Assembly (NCBI GenBank): GCA_964017185.1
Contig: OZ024880.1
Location: forward strand, 42,436,329 to 42,500,328
Length of the DNA: 64,000 nucleotides
From: Rugalucina vietnamica
Taxonomy: Eukaryota > Mollusca > Bivalvia > Lucinida > Lucinidae
Direction of reading: 5' to 3'
In this document: one piece after another, positions 54,211 to 64,000 of the stretch
Position numbering within the stretch: position 1 is the stretch's first letter
How the letters are laid out: every line of letters begins with the position of its first letter
Translations under genes and position numbers: made by a program
The notes under the pieces: generated by a model
What the model saw: only the letters and a program-made list of their open reading frames with translations
What the model was told of the DNA's origin: nothing
The model's database searches: none

Positions 54211-54512
54211 TGCATCAATCATTTGTAACCAATGCTCCCCCTCCTACAGGGAAGGGTGAAGATTATGACTTTTTAGCTTTCGGTGCCCTGCTATGAGCCT
54301 CACCCCCAGGGGGCAAACTGGAGGTCAAAACTTTGCTCTTTACCCCGCCCTTCACAATAGAAAATCTCCCTGGGGTAAGGATCCTAATGTCAAAACCCCG
54401 TCATTTTCCCTGCACTGAAAGGACACTCGAAAAGTAATTGCCCTGCACTTTAGCCCGGCTATCCCCCACCCTTCCCCATAGGTGGGGGCAGTGGTTACAA
54501 ATGACTGGTGAA
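54211..54512. mobile_element. 302-bp inverted-repeat element with TTA duplication
   Basis: Ends tgcatcaatcatttgtaacc and its near-complement, flanked by TTA (54208-54210, 54513-54515). Same ends as the 4.7-kb element at 17853-22548. GC-rich interior, no coding capacity. Confidence 0.8.
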
Positions 54513-55208
54513 TTACCTGAGGGATGTTACCAGTATTACCTGGCAGAAGAAGACTGCAGTCTGTCATAGTTTTGATGTATGGAAAATCATGTTTCAATCT
54601 CCAGTTCAATTACAGAAATTGTTTGTGCATGAAATTGTTTAAAGGTTAAATAAATTGATCCGAGTGCTTCTGAATTTTTAAAGTGTAAAGATATGCTGCT
54701 TAGTGCAGCATCGGAAATTAGATTTAACAAATTGACCCTAAGCAATTTAAATCCATATTAAAATATTGTGAGGCAATAGATCGAAATATGCATGTCTTAA
54801 CAGTGCATGACTATGCTTTTTGTGTGGAGAATCGTGTGACGTGTTGCTAAATGCATTCATGCTAATAAGCTGAGGTAGATTGTTAGGAGATAGTTGGAAC
54901 ATGTATTTGGTAATATCCTAATCCGGTGATCCTATGCAAGATCCTTCTGGACTCAGTTTACCAGTGCTTTGTGCAACTTCTTTCACCAGTAACAGACAAT
55001 ATTGTTTTTTGATATTGAAAAACGGAGACACACAGTGGTAAGTGTTTCACCAGGCTTCAGAACTTTTCAGGATTGAGACAAATGAACACATTTTTGTCGG
55101 CCAAAAAAGAAAAAAACCAAAAAGAATCCTCATCTGTTTTTGAAAAAAAAAAACAACATGACCTAAGAACCAAAATAATATCTTTTTACTTCTTCTACTG
55201 TTTTTCAG
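54513..55208. other. Region upstream of the second gene
   Basis: Ends in a polypyrimidine tract and acceptor 'ctgtttttcag' at 55208. No promoter assigned. Confidence 0.4.
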
Positions 55209-55224
55209 ATGTGAGAATGACTAG

Positions 55225-55389
55225 ATGGCGGCGCTGAACATGCCACCTGAGATCCACCGGGCGAGCCCCAGGGTGGGGCCGTCCAGCATGGTGGATAAGA
55301 TAGCAGAGAAATCGTTCTCAGGGATGCAAGGTCTCATGGTGGCTGAAGACAGGAAACTGAAGGAGAAAGACGTCAACAGTTTACCCAGT
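55225..55389 (+). CDS. Alternative first coding exon a of an unrecognised gene
   Basis: The exon begins at 55209 after 'gtttttcag', so a further 5' exon is expected. ATG at 55225 opens MAALNMPPEIHRASPRVGPS, then MVDKIAEKSFSGMQGLMVAE, and runs to donor gtgagt at 55390 in phase 0 (55 codons). Higher GC and codon-like composition than its surroundings support coding. The 16-nt leader contains a start-stop ATGTGA and a second upstream ATG out of frame, which may lower translation. It can join in frame to the exon at 63475. I do not recognise the protein; it could encode a short N-terminal isoform. Confidence 0.6.
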
Positions 55390-56099
55390 GTGAGTAATAA
55401 AATGTTGTGTTTTTTTTTGTTTATCATCCCAGGAAAAGAAAACACCCATTCAAGTTACATACCCCATGAATATTTTAAATAATGTTGAAGAACTCAATAA
55501 TTTTGTTTACATAGCACCTTGTCTCACACCTAATTAGCAGATTTTTCACACCTTTTAGGTAATAGATCAATTGAAATCCATCAAAACTGCTTAAATCATC
55601 AGGGTTTGTCCTATTTGTCACAAGGTCTTGTTAATTACATTAACCTATTTCAATGAAAGGGTCCCAGGCCTAAAGACTGCATGGATTAATTGAAGTACAT
55701 TCAGAATTGTTTGTTCACACATAAAAGATCAAAGAGAATTTCAATAATAATATGAGAGAGCAGCTTGGGATAGCAACAGCTTGCAAACTATTAATCTTCC
55801 AAGCTCTGTGTACAGGCATTTGGTCCCCATTAGGATAGGGGAAGGTGAAAACCTTTCTTCTATCCAATATATTCATGATCATCTTGTCATGCTTTGCACA
55901 GTTTTCATCTCCTTTTTCTACCCAATGCCATAAGATCTTTAGTTATAAAATAGCTGTTTAGCATAATTATCCTGGTATCAAAGCAATCTGGTAATGGTCT
56001 TGGTTAGGTCAAAATTTTGCAAGATAGATTTAATCCTGTCACGGCTCAGGTTTTATAGGGAGCAGGTGGTGAGGTTGTTATGGATGTTTTGAGAGATCT
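55390..56099. other. Intron stretch without recognised content
   Basis: No repeat family or exon recognised. Confidence 0.4.
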
Positions 56100-56140
56100 G
56101 ATTGGTTGATAGCAGAGGATTGTAACCAATCAGATGTTGT
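56100..56140. promoter_or_regulatory. Paired CCAAT boxes, candidate internal promoter
   Basis: 'attggttgat' at 56101 (reverse CCAAT) and 'aaccaatcaga' at about 56125 lie roughly 500 bp upstream of the 56656 start codon, fitting an alternative promoter for exon b. Confidence 0.35.
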
Positions 56141-56655
56141 GGTACGAGTTTTGAACAGAGTGAATGTCTTTGTTTGCTGTAGGGGCATATATCAGAAAAT
56201 ATCACACAGTGTGTAAATGAATGAACAGGGAAAGAAAGAGGATTTATACTTTTATCAGTGAAATATAGATAGTTTGTTTGATATTGCAGTGAAGATGAGA
56301 TAATTCTAATCAGCTTTTAGTGATATGGTGTAGATTTAGTGTGATTTCTTTGTGAAAATTTCTGATTTCCTGTGTTTGTATTGTGGAGTGGGGCTCAGTT
56401 CTGCCTCAGTGATCAGGTGGTCACTCTGTAAACACACAGTGCTCACAGTTACTGCTCACACAAACTCAAGGCATGGATTTGAGATGATTTTATTACATCA
56501 TGAACTACTAACTGTTCAAAACACTGAGCTGTTTCTCTAAACTGAAGTGTGTTGATTTAATTTTGTTATCAGAGGAAAATGACAAAAATGTGACTTGAAT
56601 AATCAGTGTTGAAATTTATTTGGGACGAAATATTTTGTGTTGTGTGGTGTTTTGT

Positions 56656-57204
56656 AAATTTTTTGTCATGATTAAAGAGTTGTGCAGAATGACTCAGTAT
56701 AGCTCTGCCAGCCCAGATTCTACACAGACAGACTCGGGAACAGACAAGTGCACAGACAGCCTCGATTTCACCAAGACGAAGACAGAACCGTGCGATAGTT
56801 TGTTGGATTTCTGCAAAGCTAAATCTGACTTGGAATTCAGCAAAAATAAATCTGACTTTACTAAAACAAAGACAGAACCCTGTGATAGTTTGTTGGAATT
56901 TTGCAAAACTAAGTCAGACTCATGTGATCAGTTGGATGAATTGGCACAACTTGTTTCTAGTCAAACAGACTCTTACGAGTTCACTAAACCGAAGTCCACT
57001 ACAGTTGACTTTTCAAAACCTACTGTGGACTTTTCAAAACCCACTACGGTTGACTTTTCAAAGTTTGGAACCTACAGGGACAAACCAAAAGAGTTTAAGA
57101 ATAGCCCATGTAAGCCGAAGGGTGTGTATGATGCTGTCCGCGGCGGAAGGCAAGTGGGATTCAAGTACAAGAGACATGATAGTCCGGTTTCAACATTAGA
57201 TGAG
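56656..57204 (+). CDS. Alternative first coding exon b, Lys/Ser/Thr-rich repeats
   Basis: The open frame is continuous from 56620. Candidate starts are ATG 56620, 56668 and 56689 (MTQYSSASPDSTQTDSGTDK); the exact start is unclear and the stretch before 56689 is not coding-like. The protein contains two related blocks: FTKTKTEPCDSLLDFCKAKS and FTKTKTEPCDSLLEFCKTKS. Repeated VDFSKP units follow, then GVYDAVRGGRQVGFKYKRHD. It ends at donor gtataa (57205) in phase 0, again compatible with 63475. Family unknown; composition suggests an intrinsically disordered, possibly nuclear protein. Confidence 0.65.
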
Positions 57205-58412
57205 GTATAATAAATCTCTGTCATACAGCGCATGAAATAGATGCACAAGTCGATGCAATGTTTAATAATGCTTCGGATGGGAGTTCTCATTTAGCATCCA
57301 GCTGAAAAAGGTCTTTGCGCTTAAAGCAAAGCATGATTCACGCAAACATCGTGCAACAGATCTGATTTTTATTGCCGATTGTTCCAAGGTGGTAGCTTTG
57401 TTGTGGCGGTTATGTTTCTTGTTTCAAAGTCAGTTTCATTGATGTTTCTGATGTATGTTCATATTATAGTATTGGTCAGTTGGGTGTCTAATAGTGCCCA
57501 TCTTTTGGGAAATAGCTGCTATCTCGGCGAACCATTTATACATTGTTCATTTTGTATCTGACTTGTAATTTCACTGATAAAATTTGTGTTGCCAGTTTTT
57601 ACATTAGGTGGGCTCTGTACTAAGTTTTCTGTAATACAGAACATGTGAGACCAAAATGTGGTTTTTTGAACTCTGAAAAGGTTTTATGACAATTTTCGTC
57701 TTTGATCTAAAACATTTTTGGTTTCTTTTTCATAAGGGGTTATATGGCATCCTGCCTCCCAGTGTCTTATCATAAGATCAAAACAAACTGCAACCACTTG
57801 TTACTAATGATGAACATCAGTGTTAGGCTTGTGTGTAGATCAAATCCTGATTTACTCTACAAATTATCCCCCCTGGAGGTGTTAGTGCTGTCCCCTGGGG
57901 CCTGGTTTCCCACCTCAGAGCAGATGGTCATTTATTCTCCATTGATGATCCGACAGCCAACTGTCACTTCAAAGGACCCCCCCCCCCCCCCCCCCCCCGG
58001 CCGATTGGAATTTATTGCCCCTGCTGATCCCAATGACTGATAGGGGGTTAATTGGGAGATTTAGGGGGGAAAGTATATAATTTTTGGTGTGTGGCCTTGG
58101 AAATTAATGATACTTGTAAACAGTCGTGAAGTGTGTGGCTGGGGAGAGTGGGGGGGGGGGGATAAAGCATGGCCCATGTGTGTCACAATGCATGCTTTTG
58201 CAAATTTAATCTTTATTTGAATTAAATGTAATTCAGAAAACATTAAAGTCTAGACTGACATGATCACAACAACAACAAAATGGTAGGAGAAAAACTAAAA
58301 AAACTAAAAAATATATAGAATACAGCATTCAAAGTGCATCCCACCCCCTGAAATTATGCCTGATCAGCAGAACAAATTTACAGCAGGCCTGGTAAAACAG
58401 TGACATGTTTAG
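57205..58412. other. Intron stretch with poly(C) and poly(G) runs
   Basis: A ~21-base C run near 57979-57998 and a G run near 58150; otherwise nothing recognised. Confidence 0.45.
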
Positions 58413-58654
58413 ATGAGCCGCATCATGAGAAAAACAAGCTTATTGCTTATGCGAAAACAAAGGTGCAGATCAGCTGTGCAGTAGTAACTGCACAGCTGAT
58501 CAGCATCTTTGTTTTCGCTTGATGGACAGTACCATACCTCAACTTTTTAAAGTTCAAATTTCAAGCGGCTAGCCTTCTGTGGCTGTTGAGGCTAGTTTCT
58601 GTTGGACCTGGTCAGAAATCCTGACAACTGGTTTGCTCACATCATGGCCCAGAT
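58413..58654 (+). repeat. Family A hairpin element
   Basis: Full-length, hairpin 'cagctgtgcagtagtaactg' variant. Confidence 0.85.
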
Positions 58655-58928
58655 AAGGTTGTGTTTCTGGTTCTGTTCTGCTTATCAGCAACAGTTCTAA
58701 CAGACAGATAACCAGGCAACATGCAGCTACATACTGGTAACAATGGAGGCCATAAATCATAAAACACTGTCTTCTTCCAACAAGTACTGTATTACCGTTA
58801 GTAAATGCCCTTGCATGCATTTACTCATAATTATATCTGACATAATCTACATTTGGTTGGGGCATCAGGACAGGGTTTTGATGATCTCCTTTGTGGTTGG
58901 GTTGTGTTCTTCAGCAAAGCACATTTGC

Positions 58929-58999
58929 TCTTGTTTACACTCTTTGTCCCAACATGACTGAAAAATTGTTTATTGGAATGTTATACCACTAAATAAAAC
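58929..58999 (+). repeat. SINE tail fragment
   Basis: 'tgtcccaacatgactgaaaa' matches the nested tail at 541-602. Confidence 0.55.
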
Positions 59000-59259
59000 A
59001 AATTATTTTGGTTCATCTCAGTGCAAGGCTTGGTCTTGGATGAGAATATGACTACATTATGTCAGATATATTTGCAATTTGCAACTTTTTTCCCCACCCT
59101 CTCTCAACTTTTGTGGTTACTTACACAACACAACAAATGCATTTGTAGTTTTGATTATATAAATCAAATCTGACATAGTTTTTATAATCACCATTTTCAC
59201 TGGTGCCAGTGAGTTGGTCTTGATAATAGCATTAGAAAGTTGAGACTTCCTCCTATTAT

Positions 59260-59460
59260 ATGAGCCCCTTAATGAAAAAACATGTCTTCAGGGTTTCTGA
59301 TCGGATTTTAATAAGAAAAAAAAAAAAAAAAAAAAAAAGAAAGAAGAGATGTGCTGCGAAAACAAAGTGGCTAATTAATTTCTTCACAGTTGATTTGACT
59401 GAGGCTATGTTTTCTGATACATGTATATGCAAAATCAGGCTTTCTTATGATTCGGCTCAT
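59260..59460 (-). repeat. Family A element, decayed, with poly(A) run
   Basis: Ends preserved ('atgagccccttaatgaaaaa', 'gattcggctcat'), ~24-base A run at 59315. Confidence 0.65.
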
Positions 59461-59987
59461 GATTACACTAAAATCATTTATGAGTTTCTTAGGCATAAGT
59501 TATCTTGATATATTAGAGACCTTTCATCAGAAAACCTGTCTTAGGAGACTCCAACCAATGGCGACTATAACTGACTTCACTAACATTGACCGAGTATGGC
59601 AAGTGTCTCAAAACATTGCTTTAGATTGATGCAAAACCGATGTGAGACAGATCTGGCCCCACATGAAGATCTGCACCATAGTTCACATATACATGTATGC
59701 AAATAAAAACCAACAACATGTTTTATGATGATGTGACCCCCTACTCTTCTGTTAGCATACTGTTGCATACTTAAACCTAGAATGTCTGTTCAGTGTCATT
59801 TGGCGTGTCTGTTAGGGGTGGGGAGGCATCATTTACTCACAGCCAGCCAGACTTGATTCTTTGTACAATATCTGTGTCTCTTTGACAGCCCACCTACTTT
59901 AATGATATGTGTGAATGTCTAATGAGATCTGAAAATGAGTGCATGTGAGTTTAATGGTACTTTGAATCAGTATCTCTGCATTTTCAA

Positions 59988-60133
59988 TTTGAGCCGCGTC
60001 ATGAGAAAACTGGAATTTTGCCTATGGGTAATCAAAGACACAAATCAGCTGTGCAGTAACTGCACAGCAGGTCAGTTTGAGTCGGACCAGGTCAGACACC
60101 CCGAAGACGGATTTTTTGGTGTCAAGGCACATT
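59988..60133 (+). repeat. Family A element, internally deleted
   Basis: Starts 'tttgagccgcgtcatgagaa'; hairpin 'cagctgtgcagtaactgcac'. Confidence 0.7.
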
Positions 60134-60667
60134 TCATGTCTAGTGTCCCTTTGATTTCCATCATTGCTTGTCACGGTGGTAAACAGATGAGTCAAAATCA
60201 GAAAAATTGGTGTGTGTGTGGGGGGGGGGTGCTTAAACTTTAACCTAATTGAGCAAAAGGCTGGTTTTCTCATGGCACAGCATTAATAGAAAAGCAGTCT
60301 TTGCATGATGAAAACCTTTTTGCTTAGGTTAATAGTAAACAAAATAGAAGAGCCCAGTTTTCAGCTCATTCATGCTTGGGAAAACCTTCAACATTTGAAA
60401 AATGTAAAAAGCTCAGTAGAAATTCTAAACCACAGCATTACTCACTGTACGCCTATTGTACGGCCATTGTCATGAAAATTAAACTGCTTTAAATCTTGAA
60501 TAATGAATATTTTTCTAAGATTAATTGCTTTCCTTGCGGAACGTCAACTATCACCTGTACAAGGTTTCGGTGTGTCGGACAATCGAACATCGTCAAGGGC
60601 TCCGCGAAACCACACAAAACAAGTGTTGGTAGTTGTATGGATTCCCAGAGTGTCTTTATACATTAGA

Positions 60668-60944
60668 CATTACGAAAACTTGCCCATGCAATAAACAGAG
60701 AGTTTTTTAGCTTTAAAATTTGAAAATTTTCAGCTGAAAAATGTTGATATTTTTCTTATTTTTGCTCAAAAATAGACTGTGGGTACACGTTAGAACCGCC
60801 TCGCCGAGGCGGTTCTAACGAGTACCCACAATCTATGTTTTGGAGCAACAATAAGAAAAATAGGTATACCCCTGCATACCCCAGTTTTGCTATATAAAAG
60901 TGGGGTTCAAGGGGGTATACATTACACGGACATGTTTTCGTGAT
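60668..60944. repeat. Family B element, copy 15 (best conserved)
   Basis: Complete: 'cattacgaaaacttgcccat' to 'ggacatgttttcgtgatg', central perfect palindrome 'gaaccgcctcgccgaggcgg'. Useful as the family reference here. Confidence 0.9.
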
Positions 60945-61034
60945 GATTTCAATGGGTTAAAACCTGTGTAAACTAAAACCATAAAGTTTATAAAAGTTTC
61001 AGATGTAAAACCAGTTTACAAAAATTTGAATGTT

Positions 61035-61225
61035 CAGCTATCTTTCCACTGTGTCTGGTGTGGGTTCGAGCCCCACTCTGGGCACATGAGACATGCCAAG
61101 TTCTGCTTGCAGAGTTGTCAGGTGGTTTTTCTCGGGTTTCTCTCATTTTCGCCCCGCCTATAGCTACTGATTGGCACATCTTATATGAGCTGAAATAATC
61201 TTAAAGAGACATAAAACTGAATAGC
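61035..61225 (+). repeat. SINE, 5'-truncated
   Basis: B box 'ggttcgagcc' and tail 'gagctgaaataatcttaaag' as at 52762-52980. Confidence 0.7.
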
Positions 61226-62544
61226 AAAATAAAAGATGATGGCTGCCTGAATGACTGATGTCCAACCACAGAACAAACAAAATAGGGTAATTATGACTCA
61301 TTTTATACAAAACAAGACTAGTACTGTATATTCCTGTCTCGCCAGTTTTCCACAAAAAAATAAGACCAAAAAGAAAAGTTTATAATGAAAGTTTATGGTG
61401 TTATAAAAACAATTCATGGCCATAAAGTGATATTTACTACCCTAGTTTCGGAGTCGCTTCAAAAGAGAACCTATTTCAGCCATAAGCAAGCCTCAGAAGG
61501 GAACACCAGTGTTTGATAACCACAGCCACAGTTACATTGACCAATCTTCTTGTTTTGCAAATCATTCACCAAAACCCTGACATTTCCCCCTCTCGTTTTC
61601 AGAAGCAACACATAACCAAAGTCCTTTTCAAAGTTGCTGATACAATGTAGGTCGATTCCAATTCGAGATGACGTTTTCTCCTGAAAAAGCATAAGAATAC
61701 TGGTCAGAGTATGATTAATACCGATTACGGGTTCTTTTTCAGAACCAACACCATGGATAATTTTCTAAAATTTAAACTTGACCGAAAGTTTTTAAAAGTT
61801 TTGTTAGAGATCGGTATTGGGTATCCAACTAGCTATGCTATTTAAACAGGTTATCTCGCAGTAATGTATTCGGAGCCACTGAGGAAAACAAAATAATCTC
61901 GACCCATTATCAAAGTATTCACAATTTGTCATTCTTCTATACACTTGCCGATTGTTAGTCTGGAGTTGAGGCGGAGAAGTTTTTAGAAAATAATCGCAAA
62001 TAATCACGTTTCTACCCACTTACAATCTTCAATTACCGCTGGATCATGTAACCGCAGTGGACCGAGATGGGATTTAATTAAATATTGAGGGAGAGTTTAA
62101 TGGCGGGACACCTTTTCACCTATACAATAAAACTAATGAATTAGCGAGAAGAGGCTAGGACCTAGTAGGGTAGAGCTTGTACAATTACATGCACATGTAG
62201 GTCATTCAATATGAAAACTGATGAGGTTGGGGGGATATGTGCAACCATAGAGTCCAAAATCTTACCAATGAATACTATAGTCTTGTTTGACAGCAAATTT
62301 AGTTTCTTGTTCCATTTATTTCATAGTATTTAGGAAATGAAGTTCTGTAGGGGGGCCAGTGACCTTTTCTATAGCACACACTTGAAATAAGAGAAAACAA
62401 TAGGAAACAACTCTCAGGGTGTTACACCATAGTCAAGAGGTCTCCAGGGCCTCACTTGAAACTAGGCAGGAACAACTGTTTTACTCTCAGACCCTCCGTA
62501 AATCCAACAGGACGGGCATAGTAACTCAATCATTAGCCTGTTCA
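61226..62544. other. Intron stretch without recognised content
   Basis: Frames at 61471-61692 and 61804-62019 (minus) are short and unsupported. Confidence 0.4.
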
Positions 62545-62668
62545 GTTTGAGTAACTGTAATTTTTCTACTTTCTATATCCACAAATCTTCTATGCTTTTA
62601 CAGCTCGGTTTGTGTGGTTCCTATGCGAAAAACACATTGTTGGTTTTCTCTCTGGAGGTGGCTCAAAT
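62545..62668 (+). repeat. Family A element, right half
   Basis: 'acagctcggtttgtgtggtt' to 'ggaggtggctcaaat'. Confidence 0.65.
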
Positions 62669-62843
62669 ATTTCTGGTATCTATATCCATGGAAAAATCAT
62701 TTACAAAGTTTCCCATGGTCATCCGAACTGGACAGCTTGGAATGTTTGTATTGTTCTGTATGTTTTGTTGTCTGAAATTTCAAGCTTTCAATTTTCTTGA
62801 AGTTTTCCACTCAGCTTATTTCTGGCACTAATATGACTAAGAA

Positions 62844-63083
62844 ATGAAACGCAATGCGAGAAAACAGGTCTTCAGGGTTTCCGACCAGGTCTGACACAAA
62901 CTGGGACTGTACAGTCACACTGATGGTTAGAGGCTGGAAATTTTGGATTTAGAAAGAAGAGGAATTGTACTATCCTTGTAGTGAAAACAAAGGCGCTGAT
63001 CAGCTTCGTAGTTACTGTGAAGCTGATCTGCGCCTTTGTCTTTGCCTATGCAGATTGTTGTTTTCTCATGCGGCGGCTCAAAT
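62844..63083 (-). repeat. Family A hairpin element
   Basis: Full-length, left end decayed ('atgaaacgcaatgcgagaaa'). Confidence 0.8.
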
Positions 63084-63474
63084 GAGAGAAAATGTATTTT
63101 ACACTCATAAAAATATTATGATACTGGTTTTCCATATGTTTTACTGGGAAAATATTTTCTTTTATAATTGGGGGCTAGACTACTAATCTGTTTCACATAC
63201 AATACCAAAATTTATATTCCACTGGTTAGTGGCAAAATAATGTGATTATATACTGACAAGAAGGTACACTTTACTAACCAATTATATACAATGAAAAATA
63301 TAGTTGATATTCTGAGAAAAATTCACTTTATGTATGTTTAATTTTGATTGAATCAACCTTTTCCCCTCTTATTTTTATTTTGTCCTTCTGCCATGTACTT
63401 TATCTGAAATTGTAATAAAGAAACTCTGGCTTAAATATTTCATTTTTATGGTATCAATGTTTTCTCTTTTTCAG

Positions 63475-64000
63475 CTGATGGAATACCGTGAAGCCCCGGC
63501 GAGCCCATCGGCGTCCAGCGTGACCACGACGCTGTCCCAGGAGAACTGTGGGTCGCCAAGGACTCCCAACTCTCCCCCGGGGCGTACAGACATACACGAG
63601 ATGGACGACGAGCGGTTGCCCAACGAGCTCCTGGACGAGCTGTGTGAGGATATCGGCATGAAAGAGGGCATGGAACTTGACTTTGTGGAGTTTCTGATGG
63701 AGCAGGATATGGTCGACCCGCAGACTTACATGACGCCAGAAGCTGCAAGGTTATCAGGTTTCCCGACCCCAACTGCCTCGCAAACCAATAGTGCTTTAAA
63801 TACTCCCACAAATAAGAGTTCTAGTGACACTCAGCAGTGGGGTAACCATGGGAACAGGAATTGTGGTTCACCTTCATATTCGATAGCCTCTAGTACTAAT
63901 GTTACCATAGCAACGTCAAGTGGTTCCAGTAGTCCAGTTAGTAAACGTTTTCATTTTTCAAACTCTGGGCCGTCAAGCCCCACAAGGACTAACCCCCCGC
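63475..64000 (+). CDS. Shared second coding exon of the unrecognised gene (runs off window)
   Basis: Acceptor 'tctctttttcag' then an open frame to the window end (175 codons, no stop). It encodes [20 protein letters not shown], an acidic helical segment [20 protein letters not shown] plus [20 protein letters not shown], and a long Ser/Thr/Pro/Asn-rich tail with [11 protein letters not shown] content and codon use are distinctly coding-like. Entry is phase 0, matching both alternative first exons. Acidic-hydrophobic helices next to Ser/Pro-rich sequence suggest a transcriptional regulator, but no DNA-binding domain lies in the window, so no name is given. Confidence 0.75.
   Translation, partial: MMEYREAPASPSASSVTTTLSQENCGSPRTPNSPPGRTDIHEMDDERLPNELLDELCEDIGMKEGMELDFVEFLMEQDMVDPQTYMTPEAARLSGFPTPTASQTNSALNTPTNKSSSDTQQWGNHGNRNCGSPSYSIASSTNVTIATSSGSSSPVSKRFHFSNSGPSSPTRTNPP

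Overview
The window is eukaryotic, animal and very probably molluscan (bivalve-like). It is AT-rich, with long repeat-packed introns, GT-AG splicing, dozens of short palindromic DNA elements, tRNA-derived SINEs with a conserved tail, non-LTR retrotransposons, and a double-core annexin gene. The species cannot be named from sequence alone.

Layout. Positions 1-9290 are repeat-rich. They hold a SINE-like unit, a 962-bp TA-flanked element packed with TACGCGTA motifs, an unrecognised MYND-finger gene split by a terminal-direct-repeat element, and a decayed CR1/Jockey-group LINE on the minus strand. Positions 10945-40649 hold the main gene, plus strand. I could place 24 exons, all with GT-AG borders and compatible phases. 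Exons 1-9 encode 443 residues resembling the N-terminal and middle modules of DZANK1 without its zinc ribbons or ankyrin repeats. Exons 10-24 encode eight annexin repeats in two cores (674 residues), the annexin A6 layout. The joined model is 1117 aa. A polyadenylation signal follows at 40698.

Positions 40704-55208 hold no gene I can support, only mobile elements, SINEs and a weak promoter candidate near 47150-47350. Positions 55209-64000 contain the 5' part of another plus-strand gene: two alternative first coding exons (55225 and about 56656), each ending in phase 0 and each able to join the same phase-0 exon at 63475, which runs off the window. I do not recognise its product; it looks like a serine/proline-rich, acidic, probably nuclear protein.

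The mobile-element load is the other main feature. I count about 28 copies of a ~240-bp hairpin element (family A), 15 copies of a ~275-bp palindromic element (family B), and several smaller families. Nested insertions let relative ages be read. A 4.7-kb long-inverted-repeat element with TTA duplications fills most of intron 6 and carries a LINE fragment, which in turn carries a terminal-direct-repeat element.

The strongest candidates for something undescribed are the DZANK1-like/annexin fusion and repeated small exon duplications inside the annexin half. One of these is an identical-phase duplicate of exon 16 whose splice acceptor tract is a (CT)n microsatellite.
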